NCBI RefSeq assembly: GCF_002355655.1
Contig: NZ_AP017569.1
Coordinates: forward strand, 868,001-932,000
Direction of reading: 5' to 3'
DNA from: Halorubrum trapanicum
Lineage (GTDB): Archaea; Halobacteriota; Halobacteria; Halobacteriales; Haloferacaceae
Length of the DNA stretch: 64,000 nucleotides
Part shown: positions 33,381-41,942 of the stretch, one piece after another
Layout of the letters: each line of letters starts with the position of its first letter
Position numbering within the stretch: position 1 is the first letter of the stretch
Translations under genes and position numbers: made by a program
Notes under the pieces: generated by a model
What the model was told of the DNA's origin: nothing
The model's input: only the letters and a program-made list of their open reading frames with translations
Database searches by the model: none

Positions 33381-33697
33381 CCGCCGTCGCCGCCTCGATC
33401 CCGCCGTCGTGGTACCTGCTGTTGGCGTCGGCCGTGTTCTGTATCGGGCTGTTCGGCGTCCTGACGCGGCGGAGCGCGCTCTACTTCCTCATGAGCGTCG
33501 AGCTCATGATGAACGCGGCCAACATCAACTTCGTCGCGTTCGCGCTGTACTACGGCGACCTCACGGGGCAGGTGTTCGCGCTGTTCGTCATCGCGCTCGC
33601 CGCCGCGGAGGTCGCCATCGGCATCGGCATCATACTCGTGTTATACCGCAACTTTGGCACGACAGACGTGACTGTTCCCGCGGAGATGAGGTGGTAA
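33377..33697 (+). CDS. nuoK: Complex I-like subunit K
   Basis: A 106-aa three-helix subunit starting at GTG 33377. The family core is LTRRSALYFLMSVELMMNAANINFVAF with the conserved membrane Glu (VELM) and the second Glu in ALAAAEVAIGIGII. Both lie on the proton path (E36/E72 equivalents). Overlaps nuoJ2; its TAA is one base before the nuoL ATG. Confidence 0.94.
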   Translation: MTAVAASIPPSWYLLLASAVFCIGLFGVLTRRSALYFLMSVELMMNAANINFVAFALYYGDLTGQVFALFVIALAAAEVAIGIGIILVLYRNFGTTDVTVPAEMRW

Positions 33698-33698
33698 G

Positions 33699-35747
33699 AT
33701 GGTGAACGCATTCGCATACGTTCCGGCGATCGTACTCTTACCGTTCTTCTCGTTCCTGGTCGCGCTCGGCGCGGGCAGGTACCTCCCGAAGGGCGGCGCC
33801 TTCGGCGGCATCGCGGCGACGGCCGGCTCGTTCCTGCTGTCGATCTGGGTCGCCACGACCGTCGCGGGCGGGCGGGCGTACAACGAGACGCTGTACCACT
33901 GGGCGAGCGAGGGCGGCGCCGGGATCGGTCCGACGGACATCGAGCTCACGTTCGGCGTCCTGATCGACCCGCTGTCGGCGCTCATGCTGGTCATCGTGAC
34001 GCTCGTGGCGCTGTTGGTCCACGTGTTCTCGCTCGGCTACATGAACGACGAGGGCGAGACGGGCCTGCCGCGCTACTACGCCGGGCTCGGCCTCTTCACG
34101 GCGTCGATGCTCGGCTTCGTCGTCGCCGACAACCTGCTGATGGCGTTCATGTTCTTCGAGCTGGTCGGGCTCTGCTCGTACCTGCTCATCGGCTTCCACT
34201 TCCGGGAGCCGGGACCGCCGTCGGCCGCGAAGAAGGCGTTCCTCGTCACCCGCTTCGGGGACTACTTCTTCCTCGTCGGCGTCGTCGCGGTGTTCGCCAC
34301 CTTCGGCACGGCGCAGTTCGCGGGCCCCGAGTCGTTCCCGGCGCTGGCCGACGCGGCGCTCAACGGCTCCGGCGAGGTCGCGTGGACGCCCGGCGGCCTC
34401 GACCTCGGGACGTGGCTGACGGTCGTCGGCCTGCTCGTGTTGGGCGGCGTCGTCGGCAAGTCCGCGCAGTTCCCGCTTCACACGTGGCTCCCCGACGCGA
34501 TGGAGGGCCCGACGCCCGTCTCCGCGCTCATCCACGCCGCGACGATGGTCGCGGCCGGCGTCTACCTCGTCGCGCGGATGTACGGCTTCTACGTGCTGAC
34601 GCCGACGACGATGGCGGTCATCGCCTTCGTCGGCGGCTTCACCGCGCTGTTCGCGGCGACGATGGGCGTGGTGAAAGACGAGCTGAAGCAGGTGCTCGCG
34701 TACTCCACCATCTCGCAGTACGGCTACATGATGCTCGCGCTCGGTGCGGGCGGGTACGTGGCCGCCGTCTTCCACCTCACCACCCACGCGTTCTTCAAGG
34801 CGCTGCTGTTCCTCGGCGCCGGATCGGTCATCATCGCGATGCACCACAACGAGGACATGTGGGACATGGGCGGGCTCAAGTCGCGGCTGCCCGTCACCTA
34901 CTACACGTTCCTCGCCGGCTCGCTCGCGCTCGCGGGCATCTTCCCGTTCGCCGGCTTCTGGTCGAAAGACGAGATCCTCTACGAGGCGCTCGTCCACGGC
35001 CTCAACGACCCGCTGCTGCTCGGCGGCTATCTGATGGGGCTGCTCGCGGTGCCCGTCACCGCGTTCTACACCTTCCGGATGGTGTTCTTAACGTTCCACG
35101 GCGAGCCCCGGAGCGACACCGCCCGCGACCCCGAGCCCGTCGGCTGGAACGTGAAGGGGCCGCTGACGGTCCTCGGCTCGCTCGCGGTCGTCACCGGCCT
35201 CATCAACATGGTGCCGGTTCAGAAGGTGCTCGGACTCGAGGGGATCGACCTGCTCCACCGCTGGCTCGACAACGAGTGGGGCGGCATCGAGGGGCTCTCC
35301 TCGCACCACTACGCCGACATCGGCCCGTACAGCAGCGCGTACCTCGTCGGCGGTGAGGTCGGCACCGTCCTCGTCGGCGCGGCCGTCTCGCTCGGCCTCG
35401 CGCTGCTCGGACTCGGACTCGCCTGGCGGCTCTACAACGTGGCGTCGCCGACGGAACACACCGCCAAACTCGGCGGGGTCAAAGACGTGCTGTACAACAA
35501 CTACTACCTCGACGAACTGCAGGTCTGGCTCGCGTATCGGACGGAAGACGTCGCGGGCGGCGCGAACACCTTCGACCAGGGGATCATCGACGGCGTCGTG
35601 AACGGCGTCTCGTCGGTGAGCCTGACCGGCGGCGGCCGGATCCGGAAGCTCCAGTCGGGGGTCGTCTCGCAGTACGCCGCGCTGCTCACCTTCGGACTGG
35701 TCGCGCTGTTGCTCGTACTCGGCGCGACCGGGGGGTGGTTCCTGTGA
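33699..35747 (+). CDS. nuoL: Complex I-like antiporter subunit L
   Basis: A 682-aa membrane protein, the distal antiporter-like subunit. Conserved features are VDPLSALMLVIVTLVALLVHVFS (in part: DPLSALMLVIVT), FFELVGLCSYLLIGF with the key Glu, GKSAQFPLHTWLPDAMEGPTPVSALIHAATMVAAG (in part: FPLHTWLPDAMEGPTPVS), the lysine helix KDELKQVLAYSTISQYGYM and the HAFFKALLFLGAGS segment. A long C-terminal amphipathic helix follows. Its stop overlaps a GTG that probably starts nuoM. Confidence 0.95.
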   Translation: MVNAFAYVPAIVLLPFFSFLVALGAGRYLPKGGAFGGIAATAGSFLLSIWVATTVAGGRAYNETLYHWASEGGAGIGPTDIELTFGVLIDPLSALMLVIVTLVALLVHVFSLGYMNDEGETGLPRYYAGLGLFTASMLGFVVADNLLMAFMFFELVGLCSYLLIGFHFREPGPPSAAKKAFLVTRFGDYFFLVGVVAVFATFGTAQFAGPESFPALADAALNGSGEVAWTPGGLDLGTWLTVVGLLVLGGVVGKSAQFPLHTWLPDAMEGPTPVSALIHAATMVAAGVYLVARMYGFYVLTPTTMAVIAFVGGFTALFAATMGVVKDELKQVLAYSTISQYGYMMLALGAGGYVAAVFHLTTHAFFKALLFLGAGSVIIAMHHNEDMWDMGGLKSRLPVTYYTFLAGSLALAGIFPFAGFWSKDEILYEALVHGLNDPLLLGGYLMGLLAVPVTAFYTFRMVFLTFHGEPRSDTARDPEPVGWNVKGPLTVLGSLAVVTGLINMVPVQKVLGLEGIDLLHRWLDNEWGGIEGLSSHHYADIGPYSSAYLVGGEVGTVLVGAAVSLGLALLGLGLAWRLYNVASPTEHTAKLGGVKDVLYNNYYLDELQVWLAYRTEDVAGGANTFDQGIIDGVVNGVSSVSLTGGGRIRKLQSGVVSQYAALLTFGLVALLLVLGATGGWFL

Positions 35748-37276
35748 TACTCGAAGCGCTCATGGCGGCCGCGTTCGTCGGCGCGCTGACGGTGTTCCTC
35801 GCGCCCGACGAGTGGGCCGGTCGGCTGGCGTTCGCCATCAGCCTGATCCCGTTCGTCGGCAGCCTCTACCTCTGGTCCGGCTTCGAGGCCGGCGGCAACG
35901 CGCTGCTCGGCGGCGATATCGCGTACGCGACGCGGATCGAGTGGCTGGAAGTGGGCGGTCGCAGCGTCTCGTGGTTCGTCGGGCTCGACGGGATCAGCCT
36001 CCCGCTGTTCGTGCTCACGACGTTCCTCGTGCCGCTGGCGATTCTCAGCGCGTGGACGCCCGTCGACACGCGGCAGAGCCAGTTCTACGGCCTCATGCTG
36101 TTCATGGAGGCGAACCTGCTCGGCGTGTTCGCCGCGCTCGACTTCTTCCTCTGGTTCGTCTTCTGGGAGGCCGTGCTGGTCCCGATGTACTTCCTCATCG
36201 GGATCTGGGGCGGTCCGCGCCGCAAGTACGCCGCGATCAAGTTCTTCGTCTACACGAACGCGGCGTCGCTTTTGATGTTCATCGGCTTCATGAGCCTCGT
36301 GTTCGCGCTGGGCGACTCGGTGTCGTCGTTCGCCCTGCCGGAGATCGCACAGGCGATCGCAGCGGGCGACCTGGGAACGTGGTTCGGCATCCCGCCGGAC
36401 CGGATCGCGATGGTCGCGTTCCTCGCGATGTTCCTCGGGTTCGCGGTGAAGGTCCCGATCGTCCCGTTCCACACGTGGCTGCCGGACGCCCACGTTCAGG
36501 CGCCGACGCCCGCGTCGGTGCTTTTGGCCGGCGTCCTCCTGAAGATGGGGACGTACGCGCTGCTCCGGTTCAACTTCACGATGCTCCCGGAGCAGGCGTC
36601 GATGCTCGCGGTCCCGATCGCCGCCATCGCCGTGGTTAGCGTCATCTACGGCGCGATGTTGGCGCTGGCACAGAAGGACCTCAAGCGGATCGTCGCCTAC
36701 TCCTCCGTCTCCTCGATGGGCTACGTCATCCTCGGACTGGTCGTCTTCACCGAGTACGGGGTCGGCGGCGCGACGTTCCAGATGGTCGCGCACGGCCTCA
36801 TCTCGGGGCTGATGTTCATGGCGGTCGGCGTCATCTACAACGCCACCCACACCCGGATGGTCGGCGACATGGCCGGGATGGCCGACCGGATGCCGGTCAC
36901 CGTCGGCATCCTCGTCGCCGGCGCCTTCGGCTACATGGGACTGCCGCTGATGGCCGGCTTCGCCGGCGAGTTCTTCATCTTCGTCGGCTCGCTGTCCGCG
37001 CCGGCGCTCCCGTACGCGCCGCTCTTCACCGCGGCCGCGATGTTCGGTATCGTCATCGTCGCCGGCTACCTGCTGTCGGCGATGCAGAGCACGCTGTTCG
37101 GCCCGTTCGAACTGGAGACCGACTACGACGTCGGGCCCGCGGCGTTCCACGACGTCGCCCCGCTCGCGGTGCTGCTCGTGGCGATCATCGTGCTGGGCGT
37201 CGCGCCCGACATCTTCTTCGAGATGATCCGTGACGCTGCCCTGCCGGTCGTCGAGGGGGTGACCGTCGATGGTTAA
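35744..37276 (+). CDS. nuoM: Complex I-like antiporter subunit M
   Basis: A 510-aa membrane protein. Family motifs: FVFWEAVLVPMYFLIGIWGG with the key Glu, FHTWLPDAHVQAPTPASVLLAG, the lysine helix KDLKRIVAYSSVSSMGYV and HGLISGLMFMAVG. The GTG at 35744 is preferred because it forms the usual GTGA overlap with the nuoL stop; GTG 35735 is an alternative three codons earlier. It overlaps nuoN by 8 nt. Confidence 0.94.
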   Translation: MILEALMAAAFVGALTVFLAPDEWAGRLAFAISLIPFVGSLYLWSGFEAGGNALLGGDIAYATRIEWLEVGGRSVSWFVGLDGISLPLFVLTTFLVPLAILSAWTPVDTRQSQFYGLMLFMEANLLGVFAALDFFLWFVFWEAVLVPMYFLIGIWGGPRRKYAAIKFFVYTNAASLLMFIGFMSLVFALGDSVSSFALPEIAQAIAAGDLGTWFGIPPDRIAMVAFLAMFLGFAVKVPIVPFHTWLPDAHVQAPTPASVLLAGVLLKMGTYALLRFNFTMLPEQASMLAVPIAAIAVVSVIYGAMLALAQKDLKRIVAYSSVSSMGYVILGLVVFTEYGVGGATFQMVAHGLISGLMFMAVGVIYNATHTRMVGDMAGMADRMPVTVGILVAGAFGYMGLPLMAGFAGEFFIFVGSLSAPALPYAPLFTAAAMFGIVIVAGYLLSAMQSTLFGPFELETDYDVGPAAFHDVAPLAVLLVAIIVLGVAPDIFFEMIRDAALPVVEGVTVDG

Positions 37277-38771
37277 CGGACTGCCAGCCGTGACGGCGCT
37301 GCTGCCGGCGCTGCTCCTGGCGTTCACCGGACTCGCGCTGCTGTTGGTCGACACGATTCGGCCGGACGCGCGGTCGAACACGTCGATGGCGGTCGTCGGC
37401 ACGTTCGGCTCGCTCGCCGCGCTGGCGGCCACCGTCTGGCTCACCGCGAGCGGCGGCGTGAGCCCGGACGGCGGCGCGGTGCTCCTGTTCGCCGACGCGA
37501 TCAAGGTGGACACGATGGCGTTGTTCTTCACCGCCATCTTCGCGTCGGTGACCGCGCTGGTCCTCGTCGCCGCGCACGACTACTTCCACGACCACGCCAA
37601 CCCGGCGGCGTTCTACTCGCTCGTGACGTTCGCCGCGACCGGGATGGCGCTGCTCGCGGCCGCGAACTCGCTCGCGGTCGTGTTCGTCGCCTTAGAGATG
37701 GTGTCGCTGCCGTCGTACGTGCTCGTCGCGTATCTCAAGCAGAACCGCGGGAGCGTCGAGGCGGGGCTGAAGTACTTCCTCGTCGGCGCGCTCTCGTCCG
37801 CCATCTTCCTGTTCGGCATCTCGCTCGTGTACGCCGCGACGGGCTCGCTGATCCTCGCCGACATCGCGTCGGCGTCGATCGACGGGCTGGCCGGCGTCCT
37901 CGGCGTCGGCGTCGTGATGATGATCGGCGGCGTGGCGTTCAAGACCGCCTCCGTCCCGTTCCACTTCTGGGCGCCGGAGGCGTACGAGGGCGCGCCCGCG
38001 CCGGTGAGCGCGTTCCTCTCGTCGGCCTCGAAGGCCGCCGGGTTCGTCGTCGCGTTCCGCGTGTTCACCGAGGCGTTCCCGCTGGAGCTGGCGGTGTCGG
38101 CGAACGTCGACTGGATGCTCGCCTTCGCGATTCTCGCGGCAGTCACGATGACGCTCGGTAACTTCGCGGCCGCGGTCCAAGAGGAGGTCAAGCGCATGCT
38201 CGCGTACTCCTCCATCGGGCACGCCGGGTACGCGCTCATCGGTGTCGCCGCGCTCACGGTCGACGGCCCCGCGAACGGCACCGTCATGGGCGCCGCGATG
38301 GCGCACCTGCTCGTCTACGGGTTCATGAACACCGGCGCATTCCTCTTCGTCGCGATGGCGGAGCGGTGGGGCGTCGGTCGCACCTTCGCGGACTACGCGG
38401 GGCTCTGGCGGCGCGCGCCGGTCGCCTCCGTCGCGATGGCCGTGTTCATGTTCTCGCTCGCGGGGCTCCCGCCGTTCGCCGGGTTCTTCTCGAAGTACTT
38501 CCTGTTCCAGGCGGCCATCGACAACGGCTTCCTGTGGCTCGCCGGCCTCGGCGCGATAAACAGCGTCGTGTCGCTGTACTACTACAGCCGGGTCGTGAAG
38601 GCGCTGTTCCTGGACGACCCCGAGTCGCCGAGCGCGCTCGACGCGATCGACGTGCGGCCGACGGCGCTGTACGCCGCGGTCGTCTTCGCGGCGGTCGCGA
38701 CGGTGCTGCTCTTACCCGGCTTCGGCCCCGTCATCGAGACGGCCGAGGCGGCGGCGTCCGCGCTGTTCTGA
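37269..38771 (+). CDS. nuoN: Complex I-like antiporter subunit N
   Basis: A 500-aa membrane protein, last gene of the operon. Signature segments: ALEMVSLPSYVLVAYLKQNRGSVEAGLKYFLVGALSS (in part: ALEMVSLPSYVLVAY), ASVPFHFWAPEAYEGAPAPVSAFLSS (in part: FHFWAPEAYEGAPAPVS), KRMLAYSSIGHAGYALIG and GLPPFAGFFSKYFLF. It completes the three antiporter-like proton pumps. ATG at 37269 lies within the nuoM C-terminus. Confidence 0.95.
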   Translation: MVNGLPAVTALLPALLLAFTGLALLLVDTIRPDARSNTSMAVVGTFGSLAALAATVWLTASGGVSPDGGAVLLFADAIKVDTMALFFTAIFASVTALVLVAAHDYFHDHANPAAFYSLVTFAATGMALLAAANSLAVVFVALEMVSLPSYVLVAYLKQNRGSVEAGLKYFLVGALSSAIFLFGISLVYAATGSLILADIASASIDGLAGVLGVGVVMMIGGVAFKTASVPFHFWAPEAYEGAPAPVSAFLSSASKAAGFVVAFRVFTEAFPLELAVSANVDWMLAFAILAAVTMTLGNFAAAVQEEVKRMLAYSSIGHAGYALIGVAALTVDGPANGTVMGAAMAHLLVYGFMNTGAFLFVAMAERWGVGRTFADYAGLWRRAPVASVAMAVFMFSLAGLPPFAGFFSKYFLFQAAIDNGFLWLAGLGAINSVVSLYYYSRVVKALFLDDPESPSALDAIDVRPTALYAAVVFAAVATVLLLPGFGPVIETAEAAASALF

Positions 38772-38938
38772 GCGGCCGGTTCCCTTCTCTTTCGACGCGT
38801 TCGACGCCCGCAGCGACCGCTCCGTATACGGATGGTTTCGACCGGCGGGCCGGCTCTCGCTCGACGGACCGGCTTTCGCTCCCCGAGCCGCCCGCCGGCG
38901 CCCACAGATACTCCCCCGTTCGGCCCCTCGACCCGTCC

Positions 38939-39229
38939 GTGTCTCGGACTCGCACCTACCGGTGTCTGAACTGCCTCGACGAGGTCGTCACGCGCTCGTT
39001 CGACACGTCGCACCTCTCGCGGACCTGCCCGAACTGCGGCTCGTTCGAGCGTTTCGCCAACGAGGCCGTCGTCGAGCGGTTCGAGTCGCTGGAGGCGTCG
39101 CCGCCGGGGGATCTCGACTGGGATCGACTGGAGCGGCGCGAGAAGCTGCTGGTCGCCGAGCGGCTCGCTCGCACGGACAAGGAGATCGGGGACTTCGACG
39201 TGACCGGCGGCGACGCGACGGAGGCGTAG
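38939..39229 (+). CDS. Small haloarchaeal zinc-ribbon protein
   Basis: A 96-aa protein starting at GTG 38939. A single zinc ribbon: C10-x2-C13 (YRCLNCLDE) and C30-x2-C33 (RTCPNCGSFERF), followed by a helical, charged tail (WDRLERREKLLVAERLARTDKEIGDFDV). I know this type only as a conserved haloarchaeal protein of unknown function; a nucleic-acid or protein adaptor role is inferred from the ribbon. The 167 bp between nuoN and this gene show nothing else. Confidence 0.75.
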   Translation: MSRTRTYRCLNCLDEVVTRSFDTSHLSRTCPNCGSFERFANEAVVERFESLEASPPGDLDWDRLERREKLLVAERLARTDKEIGDFDVTGGDATEA

Positions 39230-39247
39230 CCGTCGGGCGCCGCGGCG

Positions 39248-39478
39248 CTACCGCGCGTACAGCTTCCCGCCGACGAGGTCGGCGAGCCCGACGCCGTCGC
39301 CGGGCGTGACGGCCACGTAGGGGTGATCGACCGGGCCGAACACGTCGACGACGCGCCCGACCGTCGAGAGCGACTCGTCGACGACGCTCGCGCCGATCCG
39401 CGGGGGGTCCGCTCCGGCGTCGCCGCGGGCGATCGCGAGCCCACCGGCGGTCCGGACGACGGTACCGACGCGCCGCAC
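39248..39478 (-). CDS. gar1: H/ACA ribonucleoprotein subunit Gar1
   Basis: A 76-aa protein with the compact six-strand barrel of archaeal Gar1: MRRVGTVVRTAGGLAIARG, VVDESLSTVGRVVDVFGPVDHPYVAVTP and a C-terminal LVGGKLYAR. Gar1 joins Cbf5, Nop10 and L7Ae in guide-RNA-directed pseudouridylation and helps product release. It is 2 bp downstream of srp19, the usual archaeal neighbour, so both are co-transcribed. Confidence 0.92.
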   Translation of the reverse strand: MRRVGTVVRTAGGLAIARGDAGADPPRIGASVVDESLSTVGRVVDVFGPVDHPYVAVTPGDGVGLADLVGGKLYAR

Positions 39479-39480
39479 GG

Positions 39481-39759
39481 TTACTCCCGGAGCACGCCGA
39501 GGTACGCGGCGATCGCCTGAACGAGGTCGTTTTTCGCGGTGTCCTCAGTCCCCTTGACCACGACGGAGCCGCGGGGTTCGAACTCCCGGGAGTAGGTCGC
39601 GTCGCGCTCGACGACGGCGTCGTAGCCGACCTGCTGGACGGCCTTCGCGATCTCGTCGACGGTCGGCGCTTCGACCGCCAGGTCCGTCGGGACGCGGCGG
39701 CCCTCCGAGCGGGACAGCTCGGCGTCGAAGTAGGCGGGGTAGACGACGTTCTCGACCAT
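39481..39759 (-). CDS. srp19: Signal recognition particle protein SRP19
   Basis: A 92-aa protein: [20 protein letters not shown] at the N-terminus (RNA-contact region), [31 protein letters not shown] in the middle and a C-terminal [21 protein letters not shown], all typical of archaeal SRP19. It binds helices 6 and 8 of SRP RNA and promotes SRP54 binding. The SRP RNA gene itself lies 20 kb away at ~60014. Forms an operon with gar1. Confidence 0.94.
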   Translation of the reverse strand: MVENVVYPAYFDAELSRSEGRRVPTDLAVEAPTVDEIAKAVQQVGYDAVVERDATYSREFEPRGSVVVKGTEDTAKNDLVQAIAAYLGVLRE

Positions 39760-39830
39760 ACCGGATACCCTCGCGCGCGGCGTAAGGTCGTTTCGGACCG
39801 CCGCGGGGTCGCCCTTGCGGTGACGGCCGC

Positions 39831-41708
39831 TCAGCCCGTGCGGAACTCGAACCGGGCCCCGCCGTCCTCGCCGTCGAGCGCGCGGGCGGTCCAGCCGTGC
39901 GCCTCGGCGATGCGCTCGCTGATGGCGAGCCCGAGCCCCGTGCCCGACTCCTCAGTCGTGAAGCCGCTCTCGAACACCCGGTCGGCGTCCTCCGGGAGCC
40001 CGATCCCGTCGTCTTCGACGTAGAACCCCAGGATTTCCTCCCCGTCGCCGTCCCGAAGCGTCCCCGCCCCGACGCGGACCGAGAGCGGGTCGTCGGGGGA
40101 GTCGCGGCCGTGTTCCACACTATTCCGGAAGACGTTCTCCAACAGCTCGCGCAGCCGCGTCCGGTTCGCCGCCAGCGTCCCGTCGGCCTCGATCGTTAGG
40201 CTCGCGTCGCCCGTGTCGACGCTGCCCCACGCCTCGCGCGCGACGTCGGCCAGCGAGACGGACTCCGTCTCGCCGACCGAGCGCCCCTCTCTGGCCAGCG
40301 ACAGGAGGTCGGCGACGAGCTCGTCCATCCGGTCGATCGCGTCCGCGGCCTTTTCGAGGTGGTCGACGTCGCCCGTCTCGCGAGCGAGGTCGACGTACCC
40401 CTCCGCGACCGACAGCGGGTTCCGGAGGTCGTGGGAGACGATGGAGGCGAACTCGTCGAGCCGCTCGTTCTGCCGCCGGAGGGTCTCCTCTCGCTCGCGC
40501 CGGTCGGTGACGTCGGTGTAGATGGCGTAGCCCGCCGCGTTGGCGGCGTCGAGGTGGATCGGAATGACGTGGAGGATGAAGTGGCGCGGCCCGTCGGTAG
40601 TGGTCCGCGTCACCTCCCGGCGGACGTTCTCGCCGCGCTGTAACCGCTCGTTGAGGTCGTCGGCCTCCGACTCGGCGTCCGGAGGGACGATGTAGTCGTC
40701 GATGGACTCGCCGATGACCGTCTCCGGCTCGTACCCGAACGTCGCCTCGAACGCCTCGTTCACCTGGCGGACGATCGGGTCGCCGTCGGCGTAATCGTAC
40801 GCGATGGCGGGGTCGGGAACGTTCGTGAACAGCGCGAGCAGCCGGTCCCGCTCGGCCCTGAGCGTCTCGGTGACGTCGATCCGATCGAGGGTCTCCTCGA
40901 GGTGGGACGCGAGCAGCTCCGCCGACCGGCGGTCGGCGTCGTCGAACTCGCCGCCGCTGCCGGTATCGTCGCTCGCGAGCTGGAAGACGACGTCGTCGCC
41001 CACGGGGACGGTGAGCACCGTGTCGAACCGGCTCTCGGGGTTCGGGTTCGGGGCGATCGAGGCGTCGCCGGTCCGGACGGCCCTGCCGGCCACGCCGGTC
41101 CCGACGCGGACCCGGTTGCAGTCCTCGACGGGCGTCCCGCTGGAGGCGACCACGGGTTCGACCCACTCCCCGTCGCGGACCGCGACCACGCTCTGGTATT
41201 CGGGGAACACCTGCTCGGCGACCGCGACGGTCGCCCGGTACGCCTCGTCGACCGACCTGACGGCGGCGAGCTCGGCCATCCCGGCGTTGAGCTGCTCGAT
41301 CCGCGAGGGGGTCCGCGTCGGCGCCGACCGGACGACGGACCGTCGGTTCCGACCGATCAGCCACGAGACCGTCTCCGAGAGCGCATCGGGAGAGCCCGCG
41401 ACCGCGTCCACGAGCGGGTCGGTCGCGACGCGGCCCGTCGGGTCGTCGACGTACGCGACCACGACGCCGACGCGATCGACCGCCCGGACCCGGTCGAGCC
41501 CCGCCTCGTCGACGACGACGACCGTCACGTCGGCCCCGGCGAGGCGGGAGTCGTCGACGCCGTCCGGGGCGGCGGCGTGCGTCTCGACCGCACCGCCGTC
41601 GTCGGATTCGCGGCGCTCGGCGCCGAGGAGGGACCCGAGCTCGCCGGCGAGCTCGGGGTCGTCGTCGAGCACGAGGACCGAGGCGTGCTCGCCCAACGCG
41701 GAGGTCAC
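39831..41708 (-). CDS. Sensor histidine kinase (pseudo-receiver, GAF, PAS, HisKA, HATPase)
   Basis: A 625-aa soluble kinase. Residues ~10-120 look like a degenerate receiver (VLVLDDDPE with an acidic pair, then VVVVDEAG). Residues ~140-280 are a GAF-like domain ([32 protein letters not shown]). Residues ~290-405 are a PAS domain ([13 protein letters not shown]...[13 protein letters not shown]). HisKA has the phospho-acceptor H426 ([10 protein letters not shown]), and the ATPase shows the N box [17 protein letters not shown] and GTGLGLAI. There are no membrane helices, so it senses a cytosolic signal. No cognate regulator is adjacent. Confidence 0.9.
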   Translation of the reverse strand: MTSALGEHASVLVLDDDPELAGELGSLLGAERRESDDGGAVETHAAAPDGVDDSRLAGADVTVVVVDEAGLDRVRAVDRVGVVVAYVDDPTGRVATDPLVDAVAGSPDALSETVSWLIGRNRRSVVRSAPTRTPSRIEQLNAGMAELAAVRSVDEAYRATVAVAEQVFPEYQSVVAVRDGEWVEPVVASSGTPVEDCNRVRVGTGVAGRAVRTGDASIAPNPNPESRFDTVLTVPVGDDVVFQLASDDTGSGGEFDDADRRSAELLASHLEETLDRIDVTETLRAERDRLLALFTNVPDPAIAYDYADGDPIVRQVNEAFEATFGYEPETVIGESIDDYIVPPDAESEADDLNERLQRGENVRREVTRTTTDGPRHFILHVIPIHLDAANAAGYAIYTDVTDRREREETLRRQNERLDEFASIVSHDLRNPLSVAEGYVDLARETGDVDHLEKAADAIDRMDELVADLLSLAREGRSVGETESVSLADVAREAWGSVDTGDASLTIEADGTLAANRTRLRELLENVFRNSVEHGRDSPDDPLSVRVGAGTLRDGDGEEILGFYVEDDGIGLPEDADRVFESGFTTEESGTGLGLAISERIAEAHGWTARALDGEDGGARFEFRTG

Positions 41709-41942
41709 AATTGTACGTCATAGGTCCCGCCCAGCGTATAAATCTTCGTACCGATCGGCGGAACACCGGTGCCGTCGCCCGTTTCCGATCGATCGCAACG
41801 TTTCCAGTCCGCCCGTGCGACCGGTCGCCGTCGCTCCGGCCGAGAATCCCCATCGAGCCCGTCTCGCGGGGGCGAGCGGCGCCGTCACGGGCCACGAGCG
41901 ACCCCGGAACCCTTTTGGAGCAACACGGGCCACGTTCGTGTA

